Positions 1 through 8,959 are shown, counted from the first letter of the stretch. The stretch is 44,131 nt of DNA from Actinomycetota bacterium (GCA_014239265.1 JAAZZH010000009.1:1-44131); one strand, 5' to 3'. Notes: generated by a model from the sequence alone, not told the origin. Numbers and translations: made by a program.

Positions 1-1
1 T

Positions 2-742
2 TCTGGCGCAGCACCTATTGCTCCCGAAATACTTAAATTTTTCTTAGCGCTTGGTGTTCCAATTTTTGAGGGTTACGGTATGACGGAAAATTGTGCTTAT
101 GCTTCGGGTAATAACGATAAAAAGATGAAATTAGGAACAGTAGGAGTTCCTAATCATGGTGTGGAGATAAAGCTAGCTGATGATGGTGAAATTTTAGTAA
201 AATCTCCCGCGGTCTTTAAAGGTTACTTCAAAGATGAAGCTGCTACGAAAGAATGTATAGATGAAGAAGGTTGGCTGTATACAGGTGATGTTGGTGTTTT
301 TGATGGAGAGTTTCTTAAAATTGTTGACAGGAAAAAAGACATTATTATTACAAGTGGAGGTAAAAATGTATCCCCACAAGAGATTGAAAATAAGATAAAG
401 ATATCACCTTTTATTAAAGATGCTCTTGTTATTGGAGATAAAAGAAAATTCTTAGCAGTTTTAATTGCGATAGAATTTGAAACTGTATCCAATTGGGCTC
501 TTCGTAAAAACATTCCACACACTACTTATAGAGATTTGTCTGAAAAAAAAGAAGTAAAAGATCTTGTATGGAGTGAAATACTTAAAGCAAATGCAGAAAC
601 TTCATCTTTAGAAATTAGAAAATTTCAAATGATTCCGAAAGAACTTGACCATGAAGACGGAGAGATGACAGCTACTCAAAAAATTAAAAGAAATGTATTA
701 ATGGAGAAATTTAGTGACCTAATAGAGGAGATGTATAGTTGA
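2..742 (+). CDS. AMP-forming acyl-CoA ligase (FadD-like), C-terminal part
   Basis: The gene is cut by the left edge of the window; the frame is open from base 2, so the ATG at 80 is internal. The visible part holds the adenylate-forming core motifs: a GYGMTEN stretch (A5-like) at bases 71-91, YTGD followed by DRKKDIIITSGGKNVSP (A7/A8 hinge), and a C-terminal lysine in TATQKIKR (A10-like) that would catalyse adenylation. These are the marks of long-chain fatty-acyl or related carboxylate CoA ligases, which turn a free acid into its CoA thioester using ATP. The stop overlaps the TTG start of the following permease by four bases, so the ligase is translationally coupled to a Liv-type transporter. 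That suggests it activates what the transporter brings in. Substrate cannot be told from the sequence. Confidence 0.88.
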   Translation, partial: SGAAPIAPEILKFFLALGVPIFEGYGMTENCAYASGNNDKKMKLGTVGVPNHGVEIKLADDGEILVKSPAVFKGYFKDEAATKECIDEEGWLYTGDVGVFDGEFLKIVDRKKDIIITSGGKNVSPQEIENKIKISPFIKDALVIGDKRKFLAVLIAIEFETVSNWALRKNIPHTTYRDLSEKKEVKDLVWSEILKANAETSSLEIRKFQMIPKELDHEDGEMTATQKIKRNVLMEKFSDLIEEMYS

Positions 743-1659
743 TTATCTTTCTACAAGCAACAGTTGAAGGCCTTTCACTAGCGGCAATTTATTCATTAGT
801 CGCTATTGGATTTGTATTAATTTACAAGGCAATGGAAGTTTTAAGTTTTGCCCAACCTGCACTTGCGGTAGTAGGAGCAGGAATAATCAGCTCATTAGCC
901 GTAGATAGAGGTATCCCATTTTGGCTAGCATTATTTTTAGGAGTCATTTTAACTGGAATTCTCGGATTGCTAATTGAGAGAACCTTTTTAAGGCCGATGG
1001 TTGGAGAACCAGTTTTTTCTGTTGCAGTTTTGACAATTGGAATTGATATTTTATTAAGGACAGTTCTCGATAGCTGGATTGGCATAAATCCAAAATATAT
1101 GGGGGATCCTTTTCCTAGCTATGGAAATTTTGGTGCAATAAAACTTGGAGGCGTAAATATTAAATATCTTGAGTTGTCAGCGCTCGTCACTGCAATTTTG
1201 TTGATCATACTTTTGACTATTTTCTTCAGAAAGTCAAAATACGGTATCGCAATGAGAGCAACTTCTTATGACCAAGAAGCAGCAATGGCTCAAGGAATTA
1301 ATGTTGGGAGAATATTCGGTCTTGTTTGGATGATAGCGGGGATATTAGCTGCCTTTGCTGGCTTTTTCATTACAGGGGGTTTCAATACATTATCTCAATT
1401 TAGTTTTATATCAGCATTAAGAGCGTTGCCTGCAGTTGTAATTGGTGGCTTAGACTCAATTCCTGGAGCAGTAGTTGGATCAATCATTATCGGTCTAACT
1501 CAAGGTTATGTGGCCTACTATCAACTAAGCTTTGAAAGTCTAATTGGTTTTTCATTTGGAAATGGTTTTTCTGTAGTTGCCCCTTATCTAATTATGTTTG
1601 TAATTTTAATTTTTAAACCCGATGGACTGTTTGGGACTGAGGAGGTTGAAAGAGTATGA
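739..1659 (+). CDS. livH: Branched-chain amino acid-type ABC transporter permease (LivH family)
   Basis: A 306-aa hydrophobic protein with about eight membrane segments. The N-terminal region (GLSLAAIYSLVAIGFVLIYKAM) and the loop ALPAVVIGGLDSIPGAVVGS match LivH permeases of the hydrophobic amino acid uptake family. The start is TTG at 739, preceded by GAGGAG at 726-731, and it overlaps the stop of the acyl-CoA ligase. Its own stop overlaps the ATG of livM (ATGA). LivH and LivM form the inner-membrane channel driven by LivG/LivF ATPases, which are not in this window. Members of this family import branched-chain amino acids but also urea, short amides and aromatic or aliphatic carboxylates, so the coupled ligase argues against assuming amino acids. 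Confidence 0.9.
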   Translation: MIIFLQATVEGLSLAAIYSLVAIGFVLIYKAMEVLSFAQPALAVVGAGIISSLAVDRGIPFWLALFLGVILTGILGLLIERTFLRPMVGEPVFSVAVLTIGIDILLRTVLDSWIGINPKYMGDPFPSYGNFGAIKLGGVNIKYLELSALVTAILLIILLTIFFRKSKYGIAMRATSYDQEAAMAQGINVGRIFGLVWMIAGILAAFAGFFITGGFNTLSQFSFISALRALPAVVIGGLDSIPGAVVGSIIIGLTQGYVAYYQLSFESLIGFSFGNGFSVVAPYLIMFVILIFKPDGLFGTEEVERV

Positions 1660-2759
1660 GAGGTAGGCCGAATCTTTATATTGACTACCGAAAGGAATCT
1701 TCCATATTTTCTAACAACACACAAAAAGGTTGGTTTGGAATATTAATCACCTTGTCTATTGCTTTTTGTTTTTTAGCAACTGATTACTGGATACTTCTTT
1801 TAACAACTTCTTTTTTGATAGCTATTGCAGGGTGGGGTTTAAATATTGTCTCTGGATTAGCAGGTCAAATTAACCTTGCACATGGAGTATTTATTGGAGT
1901 TGGAACTTATGCTTCTGCTGTAATTGGTGGAGTTGCTACATCGAGTGTAATTGGTTTCGAGTTAGACATGATTTTTTGGTTACCTTTTGCTGGTATAGCT
2001 GCAGCCATTGTTGGTTTAATAATTGCTCCAATTACCGTTAAACTAAAAGGCCTTAATCTCGCTTTAGTAACACTTGCATTAGTTTTTATAGGCTCTCATT
2101 TATTTTCAAACTTTAAATCTGTTACTGGTGGAGCAGGTCTAGGAAGAAAGGTAGCTACTTTAAAACTATTTGGTGTAAATCTAGAAAAAGGAATTGAAAT
2201 TGGAACTCTTTATTTACAAAAAAACCAAATTCTTTATCTGTTCTGTCTGCTTACATGTATTCTTGCTGGTTTAGGTTTTAAAAATCTAGTCAGATCAAGA
2301 GCTGGCAGAGCTTACTCCGCAATTCGTGACGGCGATATTGCTGCAGAGGCACTGGGTATTAATCTGTTTAGATATAAAGCATCAGCTTTTGCTTTATCAA
2401 GTTTTTATGGTGGTATAAGTGGGGCACTCTTTTTTACAGTCTCTGGAGGAGTTGAGCCTGGTACTTTTAGTCTTTTGTACTCTATTACTTTTGTAGCAAT
2501 AGTAGTTATTGGTGGGGCAGGAACAGTACTGGGACCATTATTTGGGGCTCTGTTTTATACATTATTTCCTGCTTTAATACAGTTGTTACTACATACTTTT
2601 GAGATTGGAGAACAATCACTACCTTTAAATCTTGGTCAGCTTGAAAGACTATTGTTTGGTTTATTCATCATTCTTTTCTTAATTTTTGAACCCAGAGGCC
2701 TATGGGGCATTTGGTTTAGGTTACGTAATTATTTTAAAGCCTGGCCATTTTCCTACTAA
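1656..2759 (+). CDS. livM: Branched-chain amino acid-type ABC transporter permease (LivM family)
   Basis: A 367-aa polytopic membrane protein. It carries LivM signatures: GLNIVSGLAGQINLAHG near residue 60, the cytoplasmic EAA-like loop with AIRDGDIAAEALGINLFRYK, and GGAGTVLGPLFGALF. It starts with ATGA overlapping the livH stop, so the two channel subunits are translationally coupled. The N-terminal stretch before the first membrane segment (about 25 residues) is hydrophilic. It should pair with LivH and the binding lipoprotein downstream. Substrate is not determinable here. Confidence 0.9.
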   Translation: MRGRPNLYIDYRKESSIFSNNTQKGWFGILITLSIAFCFLATDYWILLLTTSFLIAIAGWGLNIVSGLAGQINLAHGVFIGVGTYASAVIGGVATSSVIGFELDMIFWLPFAGIAAAIVGLIIAPITVKLKGLNLALVTLALVFIGSHLFSNFKSVTGGAGLGRKVATLKLFGVNLEKGIEIGTLYLQKNQILYLFCLLTCILAGLGFKNLVRSRAGRAYSAIRDGDIAAEALGINLFRYKASAFALSSFYGGISGALFFTVSGGVEPGTFSLLYSITFVAIVVIGGAGTVLGPLFGALFYTLFPALIQLLLHTFEIGEQSLPLNLGQLERLLFGLFIILFLIFEPRGLWGIWFRLRNYFKAWPFSY

Positions 2760-2787
2760 CTTGATGAAAACCTAGTAACCTAAATTT

Positions 2788-2799
2788 ATTAGTACTAAT
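2788..2799. promoter_or_regulatory. 12-bp perfect palindrome upstream of the livK-like gene
   Basis: ATTAGTACTAAT is a perfect palindrome in the 56-bp gap between livM and the binding protein, just before the ribosome binding site (AAAAGGGGG, 2802-2810). It could be an operator or a chance AT-rich palindrome; nothing else in the window repeats it as far as I can see. Confidence 0.25.
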
Positions 2800-2815
2800 T
2801 ATAAAAGGGGGAATA

Positions 2816-4192
2816 ATGAAACCATTGCGTAAGCAGGGAATCATTCTTTTTACAGTTCTAGCCCTTGTCTTAGTAGCTTGCGGCGGAGCCGCTGAAGAAA
2901 CAGTAGAGGAAACAACTCCTGAAGTTGTTGAATCACTGGAATCTCCAGCTGTTACGACTGCCAGTACTGTAGACACAGGTGTTGGAGTTACAGCAGAGGC
3001 ATGTCCTGAAGCAATAGGCGGAGTACCAACAGGTGCTGATCCTACAAAAGGTTGTATATATCTTGGTTTACTCAATGATTATACTGGACCATATGGTCCC
3101 CTTGGACCTGCTTTAGAAACAGGCCAAAGAGCTTTTTGGCTCTGGGCAAACCAAACAGGTGGAGTTGGAGACTATAGTGTCGCAATCGTTGAAGGTTTTG
3201 ATACAGGTTACAATCCTCAAAAACATCTAGAAGGATATAACGCGCAACGCGATAGTGTTGCAGCTTTAGCTATGTCACTTGGTACGCCACAAACAGTATT
3301 TATTCTTGACAATATGGACACAGACAACATGATTGCAGCTCCTATGAGTTGGTATTCAGGTTGGTCTTATAAGTCTGTTGATAGAGGATTGGTAATTGAA
3401 TTCGGTTCAGCATATTGTGCTGATGGTATGAATGCAGTTGATTGGGCATTAGCTAACTATCCAATTGATGTTAAAACTATTGGAATTATGGGATACGCTG
3501 GCGACTATGGTGGCGATTACGCTAAAGGTGTAACAGCTGCTGCAGAAGCTAATGGTCTTACTGTTGCTTGGGAATATGTTGTTCCAAGTCCAGAGTTTGA
3601 CGTTGCTCAGGCAGTTGGTCTAATGGTTACAAAACCAGTAGATGCATACTTTCCAGCAATTGGGCCTACTCATATGGCACAAGTAGCTGGTGGAGCTTTC
3701 CAACAAGGATTGACACCACTATCTATGATGGCCGCACCATCTTTTAACGATGCATTCGTTAGGGAAGGTTTTGCATTGGCACCATTATTTACTTCTGGTT
3801 CGATGTATCTTATGGCCTTCGTGGCTCCGTATGAAGCTGAAACAGCTGGTCATGCAACTATGAGAGCTACATTTACAGCAATGGGAATTGATTCAGCGAA
3901 TACATTCTTAGTTGCTGGTTGGGCTTCACAACACCACTTAAAAGGTGTACTTGAAGCTGCCAACAAAGGTGGAGATCTAACAAGAGCAGGTATCAGAAGA
4001 GCTGCTGGTAGCGTTTATGTTGACTCTGATGGCATGATGCCACAAAGAGAGCTCGGACAAAACAGAGCAGATGCTGAGAGCTTCATTGCTGTTCCAGACG
4101 GAACAATTGGTAGTGGAGTTAAATTATTGGCAGGAAACTATGTTGGTCCATCAGCCGGTGGATACGACTGGGAATCTGGTCCATGTAGTTAA
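2816..4192 (+). CDS. livK: Liv-type substrate-binding lipoprotein
   Basis: A 458-aa exported lipoprotein. The N-terminus has two basic residues, a hydrophobic stretch and a lipobox ending LVACGG, with the acylated Cys at about residue 22. An acidic, Thr/Ser-rich linker (EETVEETTPEV...) follows, then a type I periplasmic-binding fold beginning YLGLLNDYTGPYGPLGP. It would catch the substrate outside the membrane and deliver it to LivH/LivM. A strong ribosome binding site (GGGGG, 2806-2810) precedes the ATG, and a rho-independent terminator follows, so this is the last gene of the operon. It was probably made in excess over the permeases, as is common for binding proteins. Ligand unknown; the upstream acyl-CoA ligase hints at a carboxylic acid. 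Confidence 0.85.
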   Translation: MKPLRKQGIILFTVLALVLVACGGAAEETVEETTPEVVESLESPAVTTASTVDTGVGVTAEACPEAIGGVPTGADPTKGCIYLGLLNDYTGPYGPLGPALETGQRAFWLWANQTGGVGDYSVAIVEGFDTGYNPQKHLEGYNAQRDSVAALAMSLGTPQTVFILDNMDTDNMIAAPMSWYSGWSYKSVDRGLVIEFGSAYCADGMNAVDWALANYPIDVKTIGIMGYAGDYGGDYAKGVTAAAEANGLTVAWEYVVPSPEFDVAQAVGLMVTKPVDAYFPAIGPTHMAQVAGGAFQQGLTPLSMMAAPSFNDAFVREGFALAPLFTSGSMYLMAFVAPYEAETAGHATMRATFTAMGIDSANTFLVAGWASQHHLKGVLEAANKGGDLTRAGIRRAAGSVYVDSDGMMPQRELGQNRADAESFIAVPDGTIGSGVKLLAGNYVGPSAGGYDWESGPCS

Positions 4193-4213
4193 TTTTTATT
4201 AACTTAGTTATTT

Positions 4214-4246
4214 AAAGAGCCGGCTTTTGTCGGCTCTTTATTTATT
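4214..4246 (+). terminator. Rho-independent terminator of the liv-like operon
   Basis: Perfect 9-bp stem AAAGAGCCG (4214-4222) with CGGCTCTTT (4231-4239), 8-nt loop, then a T-rich tail. It lies 22 bases after the stop of the binding lipoprotein gene and is the clearest GC-rich hairpin in this AT-rich window. Confidence 0.9.
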
Positions 4247-4267
4247 TAGATAACCTAATATTTTATT

Positions 4268-5296
4268 GTGAAAAAATTATCTATATTTGAAAAAAAGAGA
4301 CTCCTAGTTATTTTATTAATAACTTCTTCATTGTCTTATTTCGGCCTTTTTGTAGATACAGAATATTATTACATGTCACCAGGCCCTCCGTATGAGTGGG
4401 ACATAAATATTGAAGCTGCACAGCAATATGACTCTGACGGAAATCTTTACCAACTTACTGTTCGTAGAGACGTTGCTAATTACTTACTGTATTCATGGGC
4501 CTATTTAAGTGATTCTGTAGATTTGTACCCAAAAGAGGTGATATTGCCAAAGGGTGTCACACCAAGTGAACTTAGTGAAATAAGTATTCAAAATATGCGC
4601 ACATCTGAGAATGTTGCAATTGCTGTAGCTTTAAATTCTCTTGGTTACGATATACAGTCCGAGGGTGATGGGGTTTTAGTAGTTGGGATTTTGGATGATT
4701 CTCCAGTAAAAGATAAACTCTTAAAAGATGATTTGATAATCTCTATTAGCGGAGAGGATAAAATAACATACAGTGTTAACTCATCAACACAATTTATATC
4801 ATTACTAAGAACTTTTTCTATTGGAGAGATAGTTTCTATTGGTGTTCAACGAAATGAAAAAGAAGTTCAAATTGAAACACAATTAATAGAACATATTGAG
4901 TATAAGAATGAGCCAATGGTTGGCTTCCTAGCATCAACACCGAATCAAAGGTTTGTCTTTCCTATAAATGTAGATATTGATACAGGAAGTGTTGGAGGCC
5001 CTTCTGCTGGTTTAATGATGGCTCTAAATGTATATAACAGACTAACTGAAGCCGATATAACAAATAGCGCAATCGTTGCAGGCACTGGAACTATTGAGAT
5101 TGATGGTTCAGTTGGACCAGTCGGGGGAGTTAAACAAAAAGTAATCGCAGCAAAAAGAGCAGGAGCAACTCTGATATTAGTTCCTACCTCTAACTATCAA
5201 GATGCAAAACCTTACGAAGACAATGAAACTTTAATTGTGGCTGTTAAATCTTTTGATAATGCCTTGCAAGTAATTTCTGAGTATAGTTCACGTTAA
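4268..5296 (+). CDS. Membrane-anchored PDZ / Lon-type (S16) serine protease, YlbL-like
   Basis: A 342-aa protein starting at GTG. One membrane anchor lies at about residues 11-30. A PDZ-like region sits around residues 115-200 (GDGVLVVGILDDSPVKDKLL is typical of PDZ binding grooves). The C-terminus is a Lon-type proteolytic domain: the nucleophile Ser246 in GGPSAGLMMAL and the general base Lys in GPVGGVKQK (Lys289). There is no AAA ATPase domain, as in actinobacterial and Bacillus YlbL-type proteins. The protease domain would face outside the membrane. A -10-like TAATAT (4256-4261) ends six bases before the GTG and no Shine-Dalgarno is visible, so the mRNA may be leaderless. The neighbouring UPF0182 gene is its common partner in actinobacteria. 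Confidence 0.87.
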   Translation: MKKLSIFEKKRLLVILLITSSLSYFGLFVDTEYYYMSPGPPYEWDINIEAAQQYDSDGNLYQLTVRRDVANYLLYSWAYLSDSVDLYPKEVILPKGVTPSELSEISIQNMRTSENVAIAVALNSLGYDIQSEGDGVLVVGILDDSPVKDKLLKDDLIISISGEDKITYSVNSSTQFISLLRTFSIGEIVSIGVQRNEKEVQIETQLIEHIEYKNEPMVGFLASTPNQRFVFPINVDIDTGSVGGPSAGLMMALNVYNRLTEADITNSAIVAGTGTIEIDGSVGPVGGVKQKVIAAKRAGATLILVPTSNYQDAKPYEDNETLIVAVKSFDNALQVISEYSSR

Positions 5297-5316
5297 ACAC
5301 AGGACATAAATACAAT
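5287..5316 (+). promoter_or_regulatory. Putative promoter of the UPF0182 gene (leaderless)
   Basis: A -35-like TTCACG (5287-5292), an 18-bp spacer and a -10 TACAAT (5311-5316) lie directly before the ATG at 5325. The start codon is eight bases after the -10 box and would be at or next to the transcription start. Confidence 0.45.
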
Positions 5317-5324
5317 ACATTTAA

Positions 5325-8144
5325 ATGGTAAACATAGGAAACGTTAGTAACGCAGGTTCAGATAGACGCGGTCTTTCATTCATTGTCTTCATCGGAATAA
5401 TAGGCTTCTCAGTTGCTAGAGGAGTTGCTACATTTTTTACTAACTATCTGTGGTTTGATTCTGTAAGTCTTAATGATGTTTGGGTCAAAATACTTTTAAC
5501 AAGACTTGGTCTTGTTGCAGCAACTACAACGATTGCTTTTATTTTTATATTTACAAATTTAAGACTAGCTACCCGCGCAACCCCAGTTATAGATATATTT
5601 GAAGCTTTTGATGCTCAAGATCCTTTAGCTAGATTTAGAAGTTTTGTCAGTGAAAAATTTGCAAGATTTAGACTTACAGGTGCTCTCGGTTTATCTCTGT
5701 TTTTAGGAGCTGGATCTTCAACTCTTTGGGAACAAGTATTACTGTTCATCAATCAAGTAAATTTTAACGTTACGGATCCAGTTTTCAATAACGATATATC
5801 TAATTACATTTTTGGATTACCTCTTTATAGACTTTTTGTATCTTGGGGTTTTCAACTTATAACTTTAACCTCTATCGTTGTTGTTCTGTATTTTATTGCA
5901 ACAGGTGCTATGCAGTTGCGCCCACAAAAATTACCTGAAGTTAGCAGTGGTGGAAAGGCTCATTTATCAGTTTTGTTGGCCTTTGTTGCAATATTGAAAG
6001 CAGTGGCATATCGCTTAGATTCAATGGAGCTTTTATACTCTCCAAGAGGTAAAGTTTTTGGAGCAAGCTATACCGACGTAACTGCACACTTACCAGCTCT
6101 TCAATTGTTAATCTTAATTTCACTATTTGGTGCAGTACTTTTATTAGTCAACATTCGAAGAAGAGGCTGGTTACTTCCTGCAACAGCACTAGGGCTTTGG
6201 TTAGCAGTTTCTATTGTTGTTGGAGGGATAGTTCCAAGTGCCATTCAACGATTTAGAGTTCTGCCTGACGAATTAAACAAGGAACTTCCTTATGTAGAGG
6301 AACATATTGACTACACAAGGTTAGCCTACGGACTTAATTCAATTGAAGAAAGACCATTCGAGGCTTCTCCAACTTTAACAAATGAAGATATAAATCAAAA
6401 CTCTCAAACCGTCAATAATATCAGATTATGGGATCCAACCGTTCTAGCAGAAACCTACAGTCAGTTACAAGAAATTAGAGCTTACTACGCTTTAGATGAG
6501 GTAGATGTTGACCGTTACACTATAGATGGAAAATTGACTCAGGTGATGGTTTCAGCAAGAGAACTAGATCAAACAAACTTACCAGCACAAGGTTGGGTGA
6601 ACCAAAGATTACAATATACACATGGTTATGGCGTTGTATTTAGTCCAGCAAATAATGTAGCTAGTCAAGGACAGCCAGATTTCTACGTAAAAGGAGTCCC
6701 AGCAACAACTACAGCACCTGAGCTTGAAGTATCTCAGCCAAGGATATACTTTGGTGAGTCAGCTGAGTCCCAAGAATACGTTGTAGTTAACTCACTCCAG
6801 GAAGAAGTTGATTATCCGCTTTCAACTGAAGGACAGTCTGTCGCATATACAAATTATTCAGGTCAGGGTGGAGTAGGTATAGGATCATTTTTTCAAAGAC
6901 TTGGTTTTTCTCTTAGGTATAGTGAGTTAAACCTAATGATATCAAATCAGTTAAGTGACGATTCAAAAATAATCATGGAAAGAAATATCACTAGTCGAGT
7001 TAAAAAAGCTGTTCCATTTTTATACACAGATAATGACCCCTACTTAGCTCTAATAGAGGGAAATCTTTTTTGGATAATTGACATGTACACCGTTAGTGAT
7101 AAGTATCCATATGCTCAACCAGCTGATACAAGGAGAATTAACGAAAGATCAGGATTGCCTATTAACTTCAATTACATAAGGAACTCTGTAAAAGCAGTTG
7201 TAAATGCATATGATGGAACAATGGATTTTTATGTGTTTGACGAAACAGATCCATTAATACAAACATACGCAAAAATATTCCCTTCTCTTTTCACTGATAA
7301 AGCAGATATGTCTTCTAGCCTTTTAGATCACATAAGATATCCTGAAGACTTATTTACAATCCAATCAGATATGTATAAGGATTACCACATGACTGATCCC
7401 CGTGTTTTTTATGCAGATGAAGATCCGTGGGAGATTCCAACTGATTCTTCTACAACTCCTAGGGTCGCAACGCTACGTGGTGAATTTACAGAGCTTGGTT
7501 ACAAACCAATGCTTCCGTACTATTTATTGATGACTCTTCCTGAAGAAGAAGATCTAAGCTACTTAATTTTTCAGCCCTTTAATCCTGAAAACAGACCAAA
7601 CATGCAGTCTTTCTTGGTTGCAGATGCTGATCCAGAGAATTATGGGCAACTTATTGATTACAGACTACCAAAAGGTGAATTTGTTGATGGTCCTTCCCAA
7701 GTGTCAACTAGAATTAACCAGGATCCAGATATATCACAAATTTTTACTTTGCTTGATCAGCAGGGATCGAGTGTAATTAGAGGAAACCTGTTCGTAGTCC
7801 CTATCAACCAATCTGTACTTTATTATCAACCAATTTATTTACAAGGGGAGCAAAACCCTCTTCCTGAATTTAAATTTGTTGTAGTAATTTTTCAAGACAA
7901 AATAATTATGGAAGAATCACTTGGAGAGGCTCTCAAGGGTATATTTGAGGGTGCAGATTTTAGTGAAGGTGCTGATGCAGAAAATGAAGCTGGACTTGGA
8001 GCAATTCAACTTCTGCAGAAAGCCAACGATGCATTTAATCAAGCACAAGATAAGCTAGTTTCTGGCGATCTAGGTAGATATCAAGAGCTTATTGAGTTAG
8101 CTGAAGAGTATGTCTCCTTGGCCATCGAAGAATTAAACAAATAA
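5325..8144 (+). CDS. UPF0182 family large membrane protein
   Basis: A 939-aa protein with about seven membrane segments in the first 320 residues (for example FIVFIGIIGFSVARGVATFF and IAFIFIFTNL), then a long extracytoplasmic domain and an acidic C-terminal tail with a helical, coiled-coil-like end (residues 890-939). Length and architecture match UPF0182 (COG1615), widespread in Actinobacteria and of unknown biochemical function. It is not an enzyme I can assign; no catalytic motif was recognised. It follows the Lon-like protease gene by 28 bases with its own likely promoter. Adjacent genes of this pair are conserved in many actinobacteria, which suggests a shared envelope role, but that is inference only. 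Confidence 0.88.
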   Translation: MVNIGNVSNAGSDRRGLSFIVFIGIIGFSVARGVATFFTNYLWFDSVSLNDVWVKILLTRLGLVAATTTIAFIFIFTNLRLATRATPVIDIFEAFDAQDPLARFRSFVSEKFARFRLTGALGLSLFLGAGSSTLWEQVLLFINQVNFNVTDPVFNNDISNYIFGLPLYRLFVSWGFQLITLTSIVVVLYFIATGAMQLRPQKLPEVSSGGKAHLSVLLAFVAILKAVAYRLDSMELLYSPRGKVFGASYTDVTAHLPALQLLILISLFGAVLLLVNIRRRGWLLPATALGLWLAVSIVVGGIVPSAIQRFRVLPDELNKELPYVEEHIDYTRLAYGLNSIEERPFEASPTLTNEDINQNSQTVNNIRLWDPTVLAETYSQLQEIRAYYALDEVDVDRYTIDGKLTQVMVSARELDQTNLPAQGWVNQRLQYTHGYGVVFSPANNVASQGQPDFYVKGVPATTTAPELEVSQPRIYFGESAESQEYVVVNSLQEEVDYPLSTEGQSVAYTNYSGQGGVGIGSFFQRLGFSLRYSELNLMISNQLSDDSKIIMERNITSRVKKAVPFLYTDNDPYLALIEGNLFWIIDMYTVSDKYPYAQPADTRRINERSGLPINFNYIRNSVKAVVNAYDGTMDFYVFDETDPLIQTYAKIFPSLFTDKADMSSSLLDHIRYPEDLFTIQSDMYKDYHMTDPRVFYADEDPWEIPTDSSTTPRVATLRGEFTELGYKPMLPYYLLMTLPEEEDLSYLIFQPFNPENRPNMQSFLVADADPENYGQLIDYRLPKGEFVDGPSQVSTRINQDPDISQIFTLLDQQGSSVIRGNLFVVPINQSVLYYQPIYLQGEQNPLPEFKFVVVIFQDKIIMEESLGEALKGIFEGADFSEGADAENEAGLGAIQLLQKANDAFNQAQDKLVSGDLGRYQELIELAEEYVSLAIEELNK

Positions 8145-8186
8145 AACTTGAGTTTAAACTAATTCTAATTACTATTGATTATTCAG

Positions 8187-8263
8187 CGCGGGGTGGAGCA
8201 GTCTGGTAGCTCGCTGGGCTCATAACCCAGAGGTCGTAGGTTCAAATCCTACCCCCGCTACCA
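8187..8263 (+). tRNA. Initiator tRNA-fMet (CAU)
   Basis: A 77-nt cloverleaf with encoded CCA (8261-8263) and anticodon CAT at 8221-8223. The first acceptor pair is C1-T72, i.e. unpaired, and the anticodon stem ends in three G-C pairs (GGG/CCC): both are hallmarks of bacterial initiator tRNA. It is the only tRNA in the window with a genomically encoded CCA. Confidence 0.95.
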
Positions 8264-8269
8264 ATAAAT

Positions 8270-8407
8270 TTATCTTATAAAAAAATCAAGTATTCTTTTT
8301 CTTCCAGTTGACGCAGCAAGCAGCTTAAGAGTAAAGATTCCCATGATACCGAGAAAAGTAAGTATTCCACCTAATAAAAAAATTCTCCAAAAAAGTATTT
8401 GATCCAT
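8270..8407 (-). CDS. Small membrane protein, 45 aa, unknown
   Basis: A short reading frame from ATG (8407-8405) to TAA (8272-8270). The product begins MDQILFWRIFLLGGIL and has one long hydrophobic segment (about residues 5-32) with a basic C-terminal tail (TGRKRILDFFIR), so it would sit in the membrane with the tail in the cytoplasm. It starts 30 bases after the stop of the thioredoxin-like gene on the same strand and fills the gap up to tRNA-fMet, consistent with an operon. No family recognised. It may be a partner of the redox protein, as CcmD-type small proteins are, but there is no direct evidence. No clear ribosome binding site. Confidence 0.5.
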   Translation of the reverse strand: MDQILFWRIFLLGGILTFLGIMGIFTLKLLAASTGRKRILDFFIR

Positions 8408-8437
8408 AATTAATTATAAACAGGTCTTGATTAACAC

Positions 8438-8929
8438 TTACTTCGAAATATTGTTAATCATAGCGTATGTAATAGGTCCATTAAAAGTTTTTATTATCAT
8501 ATAATCAAGATCAAGAACTACTGAGGTTGGGATACCACTCCATTTAAATTCAGTGAGGACAACTTCCACATCATCTTGATTAAGTTGATTTTCATACTCT
8601 ATGTCATATTCTTTAATAAATTCTTTACCATTATTCATAGAGTCATCAACTAAAAGACCAATTACATAAAATCTATTGTCATTTGAAAGTTTTTTGAGTT
8701 CGTCCACTTCTTCAATACAAGGAATGCACCAACTTGCCCAAAGGTTAACAATTATGAAACTTTCACTAGTCAAGTTTTCCTTTACAGAAGTAATATTTTT
8801 GATTGATGACAACTCGACAGATTCATTGTTATTCTCAGAAATTTCTACCTCAGCAGGACTACCGTAAGTCAAATATGTGACTGAAATAATCAGAATCAAT
8901 ATTGATAATATGAAATTTCTTTTCAACAT
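8438..8929 (-). CDS. TlpA/ResA-like membrane-tethered thioredoxin-fold protein
   Basis: A 163-aa protein with an N-terminal signal-anchor (about residues 5-22) and a thioredoxin fold carrying WASWCIPC, redox cysteines 68 and 71. The WCxPC context is typical of TlpA/ResA/CcmG proteins that reduce disulfides outside the membrane, often during cytochrome c maturation. The cis-Pro region appears as SGIPTSVVLD (about residue 130), also expected. No cytochrome maturation genes are visible here, so the exact role is open. Transcribed divergently from mrp; a small membrane protein gene follows on the same strand. Confidence 0.82.
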   Translation of the reverse strand: MLKRNFILSILILIISVTYLTYGSPAEVEISENNNESVELSSIKNITSVKENLTSESFIIVNLWASWCIPCIEEVDELKKLSNDNRFYVIGLLVDDSMNNGKEFIKEYDIEYENQLNQDDVEVVLTEFKWSGIPTSVVLDLDYMIIKTFNGPITYAMINNISK

Positions 8930-8953
8930 ATGTTTAATTTAATCACTAATGAA

Positions 8954-8959
8954 CATAAT
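8954..8959 (+). promoter_or_regulatory. Putative -10 box of mrp
   Basis: CATAAT matches the -10 consensus at five of six positions and ends eight bases before the ATG at 8968. This supports a leaderless mRNA and argues for 8968 over the ATG at 8962, which would lie only two bases after the box. The -35 region is weak. Confidence 0.4.
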
